DNA of 64,000 nucleotides, from positions 207,001 to 271,000 of the forward strand of contig JACVTC010000153.1 of assembly GCA_016946835.1 (NCBI GenBank). The letters run 5' to 3'. Of this stretch, positions 12,925-25,314 are shown one piece after another. The notes beneath the pieces were generated by a model. The model was not told the DNA's origin. It did not search any database and saw nothing but the letters and a program-made list of their open reading frames with translations. The translations under genes and the position numbers were made by a program. This DNA comes from Neocallimastix lanati (nom. inval.) (taxonomy: Eukaryota; Neocallimastigomycota; Neocallimastigomycetes; Neocallimastigales; Neocallimastigaceae). Each line of letters opens with the position of its first letter. Within the stretch, counting starts at the first letter, position 1.

Positions 12925-14154
12925 TATTTATTTAGTAAAACTTTAATTATTAATAAAATGAAATAGAAATTTTTTTTGGGGAGATAAAGAATAAAAATAA
13001 ATAAATTGATAAATAGATAGATAAATAAATAAATAGATAAATAAATAAATAAATTAAATAAAATTAAATAAAATAAAAATTAAAAAAGGATAAAAATAAA
13101 TAAAAGCTACAATAAAAAATAATGATAATAATAAAGATAAAAAAAAAAAAAAAAAGGTTCTTTAATTAATTAAAATTAAATAGAATTAAATATCTATGAT
13201 TAAAACTGTCCAACTTTTTTTTTTTTATTTTATTTTATTTTAATTAAAATAACCAATAATTTAAATATTTGAGTTCTTTTTTTTTTTTAAAAAAAAAAAT
13301 AAACTATAAAGATAAATATAAGTACAATAGTATATTTATACCAAAAGTGACATTATGATTAAAAAATAAAAAATTAATATTTTTATTTTTTCAATTATTA
13401 ATTATTAATATATTACTGTTACCATGGTTCTTTAAAACGATAATTATTTTTGGTCATTATTCAAACTTTTATATCTATTTTATATATTCAAATATTCTTT
13501 TTTTTTTTTTTTTAATAAAAAATAATTTCAATCATAAATAATAATAATAAAGAATATTTATTATAAAATATATATAGATGAAAAAATAAAAAGATTATAT
13601 TAATAATAATAAAAAAAATTTTAAACATTTATGAATTAATAAAAAAAAAAAGTATAATTTTTGTTTCAAATATGAAACCCTTCTAATATTTAAATATTTT
13701 AAATTTTTAATCACTTAATTATTCTAAATTAAATGCTTTTATATCAATACATTATGGCTTATACATTATTAATATTACATTACATTTTATTAGATTAACC
13801 TCATATTCACATATTCTAACAACAGATATTAATTATGGTACAAAAAAGGTTTTATCCTTTTTTTATATCATAGAAATTTATCCTTTATTTATTAATTTAT
13901 TTTATTTTTTTTTTAATTAATTAATTAATACGGACTTTCCTTTTTAGGCATTTATTATGTCATAATACTAAAAATTTTTTTTTGTTGATCAAAAAAAGAA
14001 ATAATTTTTTAAAACTTTTATTTTAACTATTAATTAATATTATTACTAATTTAGACAAATTTTTATTATTAAAAATTTTTTTTTTTTTTGGCAACAGTTT
14101 AATATATAATAAAAATATTATTAAACTAATGATATTATAAAAAAAAAAAATAAA

Positions 14155-14254
14155 AAATTAAATAAAATAAAAAATGAAATAAAATAAAAATAAAATAAAA
14201 ATAAAATAAAATAAAAATAAAATAAAAATAAAATAAAAATAAAATAAAATAAAG
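14155..14254. repeat. AAAATAAAAT-type minisatellite
   Basis: About 100 bp of alternating AAAT and AAAAT units (AAAATAAAAT, AAATAAAAAT), ending at AAAGGAAATG. It is a simple-sequence array with no coding content. Confidence 0.75.
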
Positions 14255-15333
14255 GAAATGAATGACATAGATCTTTTTTTTTTGTAAGTAGAAATGTTTA
14301 TTAAATAAAAATTATTAAATAGAAATTTAGTTAAAGAAAACTAATATAATTGTATATTCAAATGATAGCCTATAAAATTTATAGATTTAATCTTTATAAT
14401 ATCTACAAATTACATTTACAAAAAATAAATATAATTTTTCTTTATTGAATCTAAACAATTTATTCTTTAATAAATTTCTATAAAATAAAAAATTAAAAAA
14501 ATTAAAAATATAAATTTTATTTTTATTTTTACATTAAAGAGTATAGCATAGCAACATAAAGATTTACGGATAATATAAAATTTTTAGAATTTATTTTTCA
14601 TTTTTTTTAAAAAAAAAAAAAAAAAAATCATATGATAAAATAATAGGGTGGATAATTAAAAAAATAATAATAATAAATAAATAAATAATAATAATAATAA
14701 TAATGAAACTATTATTATAATGAATACTTCACATAAAAGTATATTATGATAACGTAAACTCTTACATAAAATAATTAAACATATAAATATATATATATTT
14801 ATATAAAGTCTGCATTTATGCTTTTTTGATTTTTTGTTTTTATTTTATTTTTTATTTTAAAATCATTATATTTTATTTACATTATTATTATTATTATTAT
14901 TAATGACTTTTTTTTTTTTATAAATATTATTATGTATAACCAATGCTGTTATTATTATTATTTAATAGTATTAATATATATAAAATTATAATTATATATA
15001 AATTTTTTTAAATATATACATATATATATATTTTTTTTTATTTCATAAAAAATTAGTAAAAGTATATTGAGAATTTAATAACATACACATAAATAAGTAC
15101 TTTATATATATATATAATTATAATATTTGTTAACTATTTTCTTAGTTTTAATTATTCATTTTTTATTTACTATTATTATATTAAAATTTTTCTTTTTTTT
15201 TTTTTTTTTTTTTTTTTTCTTTTATGTTTAAAATATAAATGTTAATATAATGAATTAAATTTATTTTGTTGATTAATAATTTATGTATATATACATATAC
15301 ATAATAAGAAATAAATTTTAAAAGAAAAAAACA

Positions 15334-15628
15334 ATAATAATAAAAAATAAAATGAATAAAAAAAAAAAATCATTATTATTATTATAATTTTTTTTTTTTT
15401 CATTTCAATTTTTTTTTTTTAAAATATATATAATATTAATATATATATTATATATGAAATTATTTTAATATAAAAAAAATAATAATAATAATAAAAAATA
15501 AAAGGAATAAATAAAAATCATTATTATTATTATAATTTTTTTTTTTTTTTCATTTCAATTTTTTTTTTTTAAATATATATAATATTAATATATATATTAT
15601 ATATGAAATTATTTTAATATAAAAAAGG
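15334..15628. repeat. direct tandem duplication, two ~145 bp units
   Basis: The two units (about 15334-15476 and 15478-15628) share in the same order ATCATTATTATTATTATAAT, a T run, TTTCATTTCAATTTTTT and AATATTAATATATATATTAT. They close with GAAATTATTTTAATATAAAA. They differ by homopolymer length and single bases. The array lies ~320 bp downstream of the stop codon of the minus-strand gene at 15951-16661. Confidence 0.85.
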
Positions 15629-15950
15629 AGTATTAAAATATACATATTTTTAAACTTTTAATTTGATCAACGTTTATGTTAAAATATATATAATAATTAT
15701 TAAAATATAATAGTTTAATAGTTTAATTTTTTTTTTTTTTTTTTAAAATAATCTTTTAATAAAAAAAAAAAAAAAAAAAAGTTGGAAAGACGTCATTTCA
15801 AATAAATAAAAAAAATATAAAATATACATAATGTAAAATAAAATAAAAAAATTATATATAATTAAAAATATATTTTTCTTTTTATATATATATATATATA
15901 TAATTTTTTTTTTAATTTTATATATATATATATATTTTAATATTTTAAAT

Positions 15951-16661
15951 TTATTTTAATTGTGGCATAGCATTAATGCTTTCAGCAGGTACTGCTTCAG
16001 TTGAAGCAAAGTTTGTAAGATTTGGTGTGACAGTACCTAATGGTGGTTGAGTAGTGTTTGGTAAAGGTGAGGTAGTATTATAACCTTGAGGAAGGTAACC
16101 ACCTTCGGTCATTGGGGGCATAGTGGCAGGTGGCATTCCACATGGATATTGAATTGTTGGTGGATATTGCATTGGTTGGTATTGACCTACTGGGGCTTGT
16201 GGTGGGTAAGTACCTTGTGGGTATTGTAATGGTTGGTATGGACTTTGAGTAGCATCACTATTTGGAGCATTAGAAGTTGGTGGAGGAGTAACAACGTTAC
16301 TTTCACCTTCTGCTGGATATGGTTTTCCTTCGTTTTCAACAACAATATTCTCTGGTTCTTCCTCTTCAACCTTTGGTGGTTTATCATTATTGTTACCCTT
16401 ATTCTTTTTATTTTTTGATTTTAATACTATTAAAATAATTATAATAATAATGATAACAATAGCAATTCCAATAATTAAACCAGCTTTTCCACCTGATTTC
16501 GTGGTTTTCTTGCCAACACTTTTACCAATTTCCTTTCCAACTTTTTTTGCTACTTTTGAAGATTTACTCTTTGAACTATCAGATCTAACAAATAATTCTA
16601 CTTCATCATTGCCTTCAAAAAAGTTAGTTGAATCAATGACATTTTCCATAATATTTTCCAT
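15951..16661 (-). CDS. single-pass membrane protein with Pro/Tyr/Gln-rich cytoplasmic tail
   Basis: The 236-residue protein has an acidic N-terminus, a Lys/Ser-rich stretch with Gly-Lys repeats (VAKKVGKEIGKSVGKK, ~37-52), a hydrophobic Ile-rich span at ~60-80, a basic anchor (KSKNKKNKG), an acidic segment KVEEEEPEN at ~97-105, and a tail of Pro/Tyr/Gln repeats (YPQGTYPPQAPVGQYQPMQY). It lacks a signal peptide. The anchor followed by KVEEE occupies the place where the plus-strand genes at 21.1, 25.3 and 27.2 kb have KVNTEN, KVDTEN and RVGTED, and their tails are also Pro/Tyr-rich, so I infer a diverged paralogue. Its coding sequence is the least A+T-rich of the six. Function unknown; PY-type tails can bind WW or SH3 domains, but that is only a suggestion. 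Confidence 0.75.
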   Translation of the reverse strand: MENIMENVIDSTNFFEGNDEVELFVRSDSSKSKSSKVAKKVGKEIGKSVGKKTTKSGGKAGLIIGIAIVIIIIIIILIVLKSKNKKNKGNNNDKPPKVEEEEPENIVVENEGKPYPAEGESNVVTPPPTSNAPNSDATQSPYQPLQYPQGTYPPQAPVGQYQPMQYPPTIQYPCGMPPATMPPMTEGGYLPQGYNTTSPLPNTTQPPLGTVTPNLTNFASTEAVPAESINAMPQLK

Positions 16662-16926
16662 TTTTTATATTTTAATTTCTTATAAATTAACTATTAATTA
16701 TAATTTTTGTTAATATTTTTATAAATTTTATTAAATTTAAATGTTTAAAATTTAAATTTAAAAAAAATAAAAGTTAATACCATGAAAAAGAAAAAAAAGG
16801 TATATAATATTATTATTCACTTTATTTATACAATTATATACTTACTTTTATTAATATATTTATATTTGTTTTTTCAAGTGAATTTTTAAATTATTTTTTT
16901 TTTTTAATTTATATATAATTATTATA

Positions 16927-16958
<32 letters not shown>

Positions 16959-17997
16959 TATTATTACCAGTATTATTTTTTAACTTTTTTAAAAATCAAA
17001 AAAATATATACTTTTTTTTTTGTATTTATAAATTTTTTGTTTTAATTAATATTTAATTTTTACTATATAATAAGATTTGATTTTAAATTAAAAATAAGAT
17101 TATATTGAGTATTTTAATATAAAGTTTAAAGCAAATAAATATTAATATTAATCATATATTATTATTATTAATCTTATATTATTCATATAATATTAAAAAT
17201 TAAACCAGAACAATTTAATCTTAATTAAAAAGTAACAAATTAATTATTAAAAAACAATAATAATAATAAAAATAATAACAAATTAATTATTGAAAAAAAG
17301 AAAATAAAATTTTAAAATTAGAATAAATAGAATGTTAATACATATAAAAAAATATTTATTAAATAAAAAATTATAATAAATTATTTTAAAAATAATAATA
17401 GATTTAATTTTTATAATTATTTACATATATATTGTTTTTTATTCATATATTATTTTTTATTCATATATTATATTTTATTCATTTATTCATTTTTCTTATA
17501 TTCATTTATTCTTTTATTTTTTATTTTTTATTCATTTATTCACTTTTTTTTTTTTTTTTTTTTTGTGTGTGTTTTTTCTTTTTCCTTTTTTTGGTTAAAT
17601 TATTATGAATATTTTTAATTACATATTGTATAAAAGAGTAAAAAAAAAAAAAAAAAAAAATTAATATTTTTTCCACATTATGCCGTCAAATTGAAAATGT
17701 TTTTCTCGACTTTTATTTAGTTAATCCATTGCATTTTGGTTCAGTTTTAGTATATTTTACTAAAAGAAGATAGATTAAAATTCAACTTTATAATTTTTTA
17801 TCTTAATTTCATTTTATATATCTTATCTTAATTTCATTTTATTTGTCTTAATTTTATTTTATATCTTAATTATATTTTATATTATATATCTTAATTTTAT
17901 TTTATATATAAGTGAATTCCTATATCATATTTCCTTTTGAAAAATTTAATCTTGTAAAATCGAAACAAATTTTTTAATGAATATCTATCACAAAGCT

Positions 17998-17999
<2 letters not shown>

Positions 18000-18066
<67 letters not shown>

Positions 18067-18102
18067 TGTTATATTTATTTATTTATTTAGTGTTATATTT
18101 AC

Positions 18103-18157
<55 letters not shown>

Positions 18158-18160
18158 TGT
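18000..18160. repeat. ATTT/TTTA tetranucleotide microsatellite
   Basis: About 160 bp of ATTT units, interrupted twice by an AATGTTATATTTA/AGTGTTATATTTA segment (near 18065 and 18090), which suggests internal duplication of the array. Confidence 0.85.
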
Positions 18161-18449
18161 AAAAATAACAAGAAAATGAATGTATGAATTTATTCTAGAC
18201 ATTAATTAATATAAAAATATTATTTAATTAAAGTTTTATTTTGTCATATCCAATATATTCATCAATGTTAAATTAAAAAATAAAAAAAATAAAATATTTA
18301 ATTAGAATTAATTTATTAAAAAAATTTCAAAATATTATTAAGTATAGTTTCATCTATTTAAAAATTAAAAAATTTCATACAATATTCTATATAGAATGAT
18401 AGAACGTATTATAAATATATAGCTATAAAATAAACAACAACAACAACAA

Positions 18450-18490
<41 letters not shown>

Positions 18491-18929
18491 ATTCAAATAA
18501 TAATATATTAATAAATTAATTATAAAAAATAATATAAAATAAAAATAAAAAATTTTTTTGAATTTATAAAATTAATTTTCACTGGTTAATGGTCTACTGT
18601 TATAATGAAGATAACCAGATAGCATATAAAAAAATATTAAATAATTACCACAGATGATGGGGATATATGAGAATTAAATTAATTCTATAAATAATTAAAA
18701 AAAATAAATAAATAAATAAACTTATATTATATTAAAAATATTATATTAGAAATTAAATTGATAATTTATCAATTAAAAATAATCCGGATGTATATAAAAT
18801 TAGTTAATATATACAACTTTTTCCGAATAATATAAATAATATAAATTTTTATATTATTTGGAAAAAATTCTTATAATATAAAAGTAATAAAAAATATTAA
18901 TAACAAAAGAAAAGATTAAGAATAGATAT

Positions 18930-19090
18930 TAAATAATAATAAATAATAAATAATAAATAATTAATAATTAATAATTAATAATAAATATTAAATAATAAAT
19001 AATAAATATTAAATATTAAATATTAAATATTAAATATTAAATATTAAATAATAAATAATAAATATATTAAATAATAAATTATAAATAATA
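18930..19090. repeat. ATAATAA/ATATTAA low-complexity array
   Basis: Runs of AATAATAA, TTAATAA and AATATTAAAT units over about 160 bp, including six consecutive AAATATT units near 19005-19050. Confidence 0.7.
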
Positions 19091-19258
19091 GCTAAAGAAT
19101 AACTAAATAAATAAATAATAAACTGTAAAAAACTATTTTAAATTGTTGCAGTATAATTTATTATTTATAATTTAATTCAAAATAATGATAAACAAAAATA
19201 GACTTCTAGACTATAAATTCATTATTAATTTATATTCAAAAGTTGATTCGATGAATTG

Positions 19259-19324
19259 CAAAGAGAGTTCATAATTGTTATTTTATCTTTGATTTTTGAT
19301 AATAACAATTATGAACTTTCTTTG
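19259..19324. repeat. 24-bp inverted repeat (hairpin)
   Basis: The left arm 19259-19282 (CAAAGAGAGTTCATAATTGT and following TATT) is the reverse complement of 19301-19324 with one mismatch. The loop is 18 nt. The arms contain several G/C positions, so the match is unlikely to be a by-product of A+T composition. It could be a decayed MITE or a transcript hairpin. Confidence 0.85.
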
Positions 19325-21119
19325 TATAAAATATTGATGATTTAATTATACAAATTTTTATTTTGTAAAAATTGAATTAATAAAATTCAATTTTTTTTTA
19401 TTATAAATTATATTATAATTTTTTTTATTGTATTTTTTATTTCAATTTATTTATAAAAGTCGAATTATTAAATTTTAAATTTTTTAATTTTTTTTTTATG
19501 ATCAGTAGTATTATATTTATATATAATTTAAGTGTTTGAATATTTTAGATAAAACCATTTCAATAATTTCTATACAAAAGTTAAATTGAATAATTATCAT
19601 TTATTAGTCATAAGATATGATTTTTTTTGTATATAGGTTATATGTATATACATATATATATATATAATTTTTTTTTTTATACTAGCTTTAATATAGAAAA
19701 TTACTATTTTCAATTTTAAAGTTCTGCAAATAATTTAAATTTAGAATTTTATCAGTTCACATAACTAAATATTTGTATTTAATTTACAAAGTTTATGTAT
19801 TAGATTTTAAGGTTATTTCCAATTTATAGTTGATATTATATTTTTATCTTTTATATATATATATATTTATTAATAAAATAATAATCATAATAATAATTGT
19901 TTATAAAAATTAATTTTTAATTGTATTAATAATTTTTATTTTGTATATTTTCAAAAAACTAAAGTAATATTGATAAAATCAAGTGACATACCAAATATAA
20001 TGAAACTACTATTAATATTCAAGTATTTTTAAAAACGTTTTAATTAATGGTGACAATAATTCCTCAAAAAATCAATATCTTATATATCCCTTTATCTATA
20101 TTCACTAGTTTTGTTTTATTTTATTAATATTTTATAACAAAACCAAAAAATAATGATTATTCAGGTGCATAAACATAAAATATGGTTAATTTATTATTAG
20201 CATTATTAATAAATTCAATATTGGTTTAATATAATAATTGTACCAATTTTCATTTTAATTATAAATTAATTTTTAGAAAGTTAATTTTTTTTTTTTTTTT
20301 TTAATAAAAAATTTTTAAAAAAAAAATAATAATAATAAAAAAAGTTAAATAAAAAAAAAAATAAAAAAAATGAAAAAATAAAATATATAACATAATTTTA
20401 TTTTAATAATATTCATAATTTTGGAATCCAATATATAAATATAGTAAGATCAAATAATCAAAACTTTAATATTATTTTATATGATTTAATATTAAACTAA
20501 AAATAAATTTATAAACAGGTTTTTTATTACTTTTTTTATGAATTAACTTTTAAGTAAATTTTTGAAAATATATATATATATAATTATTATCTTTTTATAT
20601 TAATTATTATTATTATCATTATTATTATTATTTGAATTTGTTATTTTATTTCATTTATTTTATTTTATTTTATATTTTATATTCTATATTTTATATTTTA
20701 AATTTTTTTTCCTTTTTTTTTTGATAAATGAAAAATTTAAAAAAAGTTTTTCATTTTTGATATTAAAAATTTAAAAAACATATAATGAAAAAATATAATC
20801 ATGAAAATTAGTAAAAGAAAATAGAAAATAGTTAATAACAAAAATATTTTTAATTTTTTAATAAATACGAAATACAAATATACAATATACAAAGTACAAA
20901 AAAAAAAAAAAAAGATATTATTAATAAAAATAATAAATAATAATTAAAAAATTCATTCTTTAAATATATATATATTTAAATTTAAATAAAAAATAAAAAA
21001 TTCGATTTTATTTAAAATATATATATATTTTATCAAATCGTAAAATTATTGTAAATACTGGTTAAAAAATAAAAGTAGTAGTAATAATAATTAATAAAGA
21101 ATTTTATAAAGTATTTGGT

Positions 21120-21908
21120 ATGAATCTTTTATATAATAATTCTTTAAATATATCTGTTGTTAAAAATAATGAAAAACGTAAAATTTTGTATGGCAGATCC
21201 CCAACTTCAGGTTTAAGTAAGTACAATCATTCTAATAAAGAAGATAGTAATAATTCCAATGGAAAAGTCATTATAGTACCAAAAAAAAAACCTCCTGTAA
21301 GTGATCAAAATCGTAACAGTAAAGAAATACTAAAATCGGTTTTTGGAATAGCAACAGGTGTAATTGCTCTAATTATTATAACTTATATTATTTATTTAAT
21401 TGTATCGATAATATTGAAAAAAAGGAAAGAAAGAAAGAATAACAAAGTCAATACAGAAAATAATTCCATAGAAAGTAATAATGATCCAATTCCAAATCCA
21501 ATTCCAGATCAAAACTCAAATATAAATCCATATCTAAATCCAAATTCAAACCTAATAAATGAAAAAGAAATCTCTAATCCATCAACTCAAAACTCACCAT
21601 ACACATCCGTGTCAATTCAACCAAATACAGATGCAAATACAAATATGGACTCATTATCCCAAACCTATCAACCTAATAGATTCTATCCTCCCAGTATTTA
21701 TTCAATAACATACTGTCAAACGTGTTATGTTCCACAAGTAATTAATTATCCTATTGCTCAAGCAAGAAATTTTCCAAGACAAACTTATTCTGCTCCATAT
21801 AGACCAAAAAGTCATCAAAGTTATTCTTTAGTACCACATAAAGTTTCCATACCATCCATAAATAATTATGTAAAAAATACTTCATATACAAATGCATCTA
21901 ATATATAA
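21120..21908 (+). CDS. single-pass membrane protein, KVNTEN juxtamembrane motif family
   Basis: The 262-residue protein has a ~70-residue Asn/Ser/Lys-rich N-terminus, a hydrophobic span at ~75-99 (IATGVIALIIITYIIYLIVS), a very basic anchor KKRKERKNN, the motif KVNTEN at ~109-114, an Asn/Pro repeat (PNPIPDQN, NPYLNPNSN) and a Pro/Tyr-rich tail. The tail includes CYVPQVINYP and RNFPRQTYS, which correspond in order to IYIPNVINEP and RGFPPRGYS of the next gene at 25.3 kb, so the two are paralogues. There is no signal peptide. Basic residues right after the span suggest a cytoplasmic C-terminal tail. No known domain is recognised; the single-exon frame begins at the first ATG after an AT-rich leader. 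Confidence 0.75.
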   Translation: MNLLYNNSLNISVVKNNEKRKILYGRSPTSGLSKYNHSNKEDSNNSNGKVIIVPKKKPPVSDQNRNSKEILKSVFGIATGVIALIIITYIIYLIVSIILKKRKERKNNKVNTENNSIESNNDPIPNPIPDQNSNINPYLNPNSNLINEKEISNPSTQNSPYTSVSIQPNTDANTNMDSLSQTYQPNRFYPPSIYSITYCQTCYVPQVINYPIAQARNFPRQTYSAPYRPKSHQSYSLVPHKVSIPSINNYVKNTSYTNASNI

Positions 21909-22757
21909 AATTCTATTAAATAAATAAATTATATATATTTATATATATATATATAAAAGTCATTTTATTGAATAAGAAGTACAAAATCAAAAAAAAAATT
22001 TTTATTAATATTAAATCAATATTTTAATTGCAACATTGTAACCAAATTAAAAATTTAATTAAAAAAAAAAAATTGTCAAAAAGAAAAGCAATTTAATATC
22101 ATTAATAATCATTAATAATCATCATTTTAAAAATTTATATTAAAAAAAAAAAATAATAATAATAGTTTTATTGTATTATACATATTAAAATTAATCATTA
22201 TAAATAATATTATGCATGAATTTTTTTTTTTTTTTTATTTTTAATCATTAAAATATAACTAGTCATTAGTAAAATTAATTTAAAGTAAATATAAAAAAAT
22301 AAAAAATTAAAAAAAAAAAAATTGAAATAAAAAATGAAATAATACAGCAATGTATTAATTATTTTTATCATTATTTTTAAATAAAAAACATAAAAATTTA
22401 ATATTATTGTTAATAGGTAATATTACATAATAATTAATATAATAAATTTTAATGGAATTCATATGGACATATCTATGAATTTTTAAATAATGTTTATTAA
22501 TATTAAATTTGGAATTATATTGTTAAAGAAGTTTTATTTTTTATTTAAATAATAGTAATGAAAAAAAAAAAAAAAGTAATCTATCTTTGTTGTCTTTATT
22601 TAAAATTTATATTTAAAAGATGTTTATATATATATATATAATATATATTGTAATTAATAGAAATTATATTTATTAGGAACTATTTGAATTAATAATTAAC
22701 CATTAATAGTACTTATTAAATATATTTATAAATTAAAAGTTAATTATTTACAAAAAA

Positions 22758-22790
<33 letters not shown>

Positions 22791-22830
22791 TATTACTATT
22801 ATTATTAACATTATTAACAATATTAGCCAA

Positions 22831-22878
22831 TTTATCATTTTTATTATTAACATATATGTTAATAATAAAAATGATAAA
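22831..22878. repeat. perfect 48-bp palindrome
   Basis: Positions 22831-22854 are followed immediately by their exact reverse complement at 22855-22878, with no spacer and no mismatch; the centre is CATATATG. The symmetry stops abruptly at both ends. Confidence 0.95.
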
Positions 22879-23410
22879 ATAAAAAGATTAATAAATAATA
22901 AAGTGGTAAATTAATAAAAATTTATTAATATATATATTTTCTTTTATAAAATTGTCCCCATACGAATATATTAATATTTTGTTATTTTATTATAAAAATA
23001 TTAAATTCTATGATTTAAACTATATATTTATATATATTGCTTTTTTTTTTTTTTTTTTTACATGTATATTTTTATTTTTATTTTTCATTCTTATTAGAAA
23101 TAAAAAGTAAAATAAGAAAGTTAAATTATTATTGTATTATTGATATATATATATAAATTATACATTATTAATTTAACTTTTTTTTTTTTTCTAATTAAAA
23201 AAATATAAAAAAAAAAAAACTTTATCAAAATATTAAATATTCTTTAAGAAAATAATTTTCCTTTAAGAAATAAATTAATATAAAAAATTTTTTTGTTTTT
23301 ATATTGTTTTAATATTGCCAATCTATTGATTAATTATTAAATCAGCATTAAATCAGTTATATAAAATTTTAGTCACTTTTATATCTACATATTATGAAAC
23401 AAAAATAAAT

Positions 23411-23442
<32 letters not shown>

Positions 23443-23995
23443 GATTAATAAACTAATCTAGTAAAAAAGAGAAAATATTAATTAATATATAAAAAATATA
23501 CTTATTATATGAGATATATTATTATTTAAAGATATTAAGTTTTACCAAACTTAATTATTTACCAAATTGTATTTTTTGCTCATCTTTTGATGTTTTTAAT
23601 AAAAGAGTGGATCATCATCCATCAGTGCTCTATATTATGCCTTTCCTCTTCGATATCTTTTTCTTTTTTTTTCTTTATCTATGTTTGAAACAATGGATAG
23701 TCTAGCAGTAATAATATTAATTATTAACTTTATTATCATAAAAAAAAAAATGTAATTAATAAGATTTAATTTCTATCAATAAAATATTTATTTTTTTTTT
23801 CATTTTTCTTTAAAAAAAAAAAAAATTCAATAATATCACAATACAACGTTTATTTCATTAATAATTTAACTTTTCTTTTTTTTTATCCTATTTATTTAAA
23901 TTAGTTAAAAAAAAAATTAAAATAAAAATATAAAAAGTAAAGGTATTAAAAAGGAAAATTTTTTTTTATTTTATTTTTATTTTTATTTAAAAATG

Positions 23996-24037
<42 letters not shown>

Positions 24038-24892
24038 ATAACTATTATCATCCTTATTTATAATTAATTTCAAAAAATTTAAAAAAATGAAAATAAAAAT
24101 AAAAATGAAAAAAAAATTAACTTTTAGGTTAATTAATATATACTCTACTAAATTAATATAAATATAAAAATATATATATATATTTTTATTTTTACTTTTT
24201 TATTTATTTTTTTTTAAACCTTTCATTATTTTTCATGTTTTCTGTTAAGTAATAATTGGAATTAACAAATTTGTAATTCAGAAACAAAAATGAAAATAAT
24301 AATTAATAATTATATTTCTATTTGATAAATATTAATTTATCATGAATTAAAACTATTCCAATAATAATAATAATAATAATAATATATTTATAGAAAGATA
24401 TATTTTATATTCATATACTAATTTCAATATAAACTTTTTATTTTCATGTTTTTTTTATTTTACTGCTTTTAAATTTTTACTATTATATTTATTATTTTTT
24501 AATATATTTAATATGTAATATATAATTTAAAGATAAAATATATTTGATATGATATTTATGTAAAATTAAACATATTTATGTATGTTGTATTTATAAATTA
24601 TACTCTTTTAACTAAGAAAGAGAATATATGTAAATTTTTATTTTTAAATTTTTTAATATATATAAATATTTAATTAATATAAAATCTTTTTATATATAAT
24701 ATTTTTATCTAAAAAAATAAAAAAAAATAAAAAAAAAAAAAAATTAATATCTTTAATTTGTTAATATATATAAATATCTAAACTTTTCTGATGTTAATAA
24801 GATAATAATAATAATCATAATTAAAAATAATCATAATCATAATATATTTTTAAAATAAAGTTTTTAGCTAATTATTTTTTTTTTTTTTTTTT

Positions 24893-25018
24893 CTTTTTTT
24901 AATTTAATATATTTTAATCTTTAATTCTTTTTTTATTTTATTTTTTTTTTTTTTTTTTCTTTTTTTAATTTAATATATTTTAATCTTTAATTCTTTTTTT
25001 ATTTTATTTTTTTTTTTA
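24893..25018. repeat. 66-bp tandem duplication
   Basis: The segment CTTTTTTTAATTTAATATAT, continuing through TTAATCTTTAATTCTTTTTT and a T run, starts at 24893 and again at 24959. The copies are almost identical apart from the T-run length. Confidence 0.85.
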
Positions 25019-25314
25019 TTTTTATAATTAAACCAAGCCTATGAAATAACAGTAAAATTAAGGAAATTTTTACAATTTAAAATAGTAATTTTTTTTATGT
25101 TCTTCATTTATATTATTTAATTTAAAAGAAGATTCATATATTAAATAAAAATATAAAAAACCCTTCCAAAAAAAAAAAAAAAAAAAAAAAATTGGTTATA
25201 TATATGTATCATTAAATAGAAAAGTAAAGCACAATCATATATATATATATTTCTATATAATAATACAAAAAAAAAATAAAAAAAAAATAAAATTAATAGT
25301 AATAATCATAATAG

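Larger units (their letters stand above)
11597..15950. other. AT-rich intergenic region
   Basis: No gene is supportable in these 4.35 kb. It contains an ATTT run (11815-11848), a long A run (~12413-12448), a long T run (~12888-12922), GATA/AATA-type repeats (12995-13070), the AAAATAAAAT minisatellite at 14155-14254 and a tandem duplication at 15334-15628. Small less A+T-rich islands, for example near 13900-13960, gave no recognisable protein. Confidence 0.55.
16662..21119. other. AT-rich intergenic region
   Basis: About 4.45 kb separates the last minus-strand member from the first plus-strand member of the membrane-protein cluster, so it holds both promoters. I see poly-A/T tracts, a TTTA tetranucleotide array (18000-18160), an AATA-type array (18930-19090) and the hairpin at 19259-19324. 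No gene is supportable; the short less A+T-rich segment near 17665-17780 has stops in all frames checked. Confidence 0.55.
21909..25314. other. AT-rich intergenic region
   Basis: About 3.4 kb between two paralogous membrane-protein genes. It contains the perfect 48-bp palindrome at 22831-22878, long A runs (22751-22774, 23420-23441, 23997-24036, 25168-25190), a 66-bp tandem duplication near 24.9 kb and no supportable gene. The less A+T-rich segment near 23580-23720 was checked on both strands without finding a recognisable product. Confidence 0.55.
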
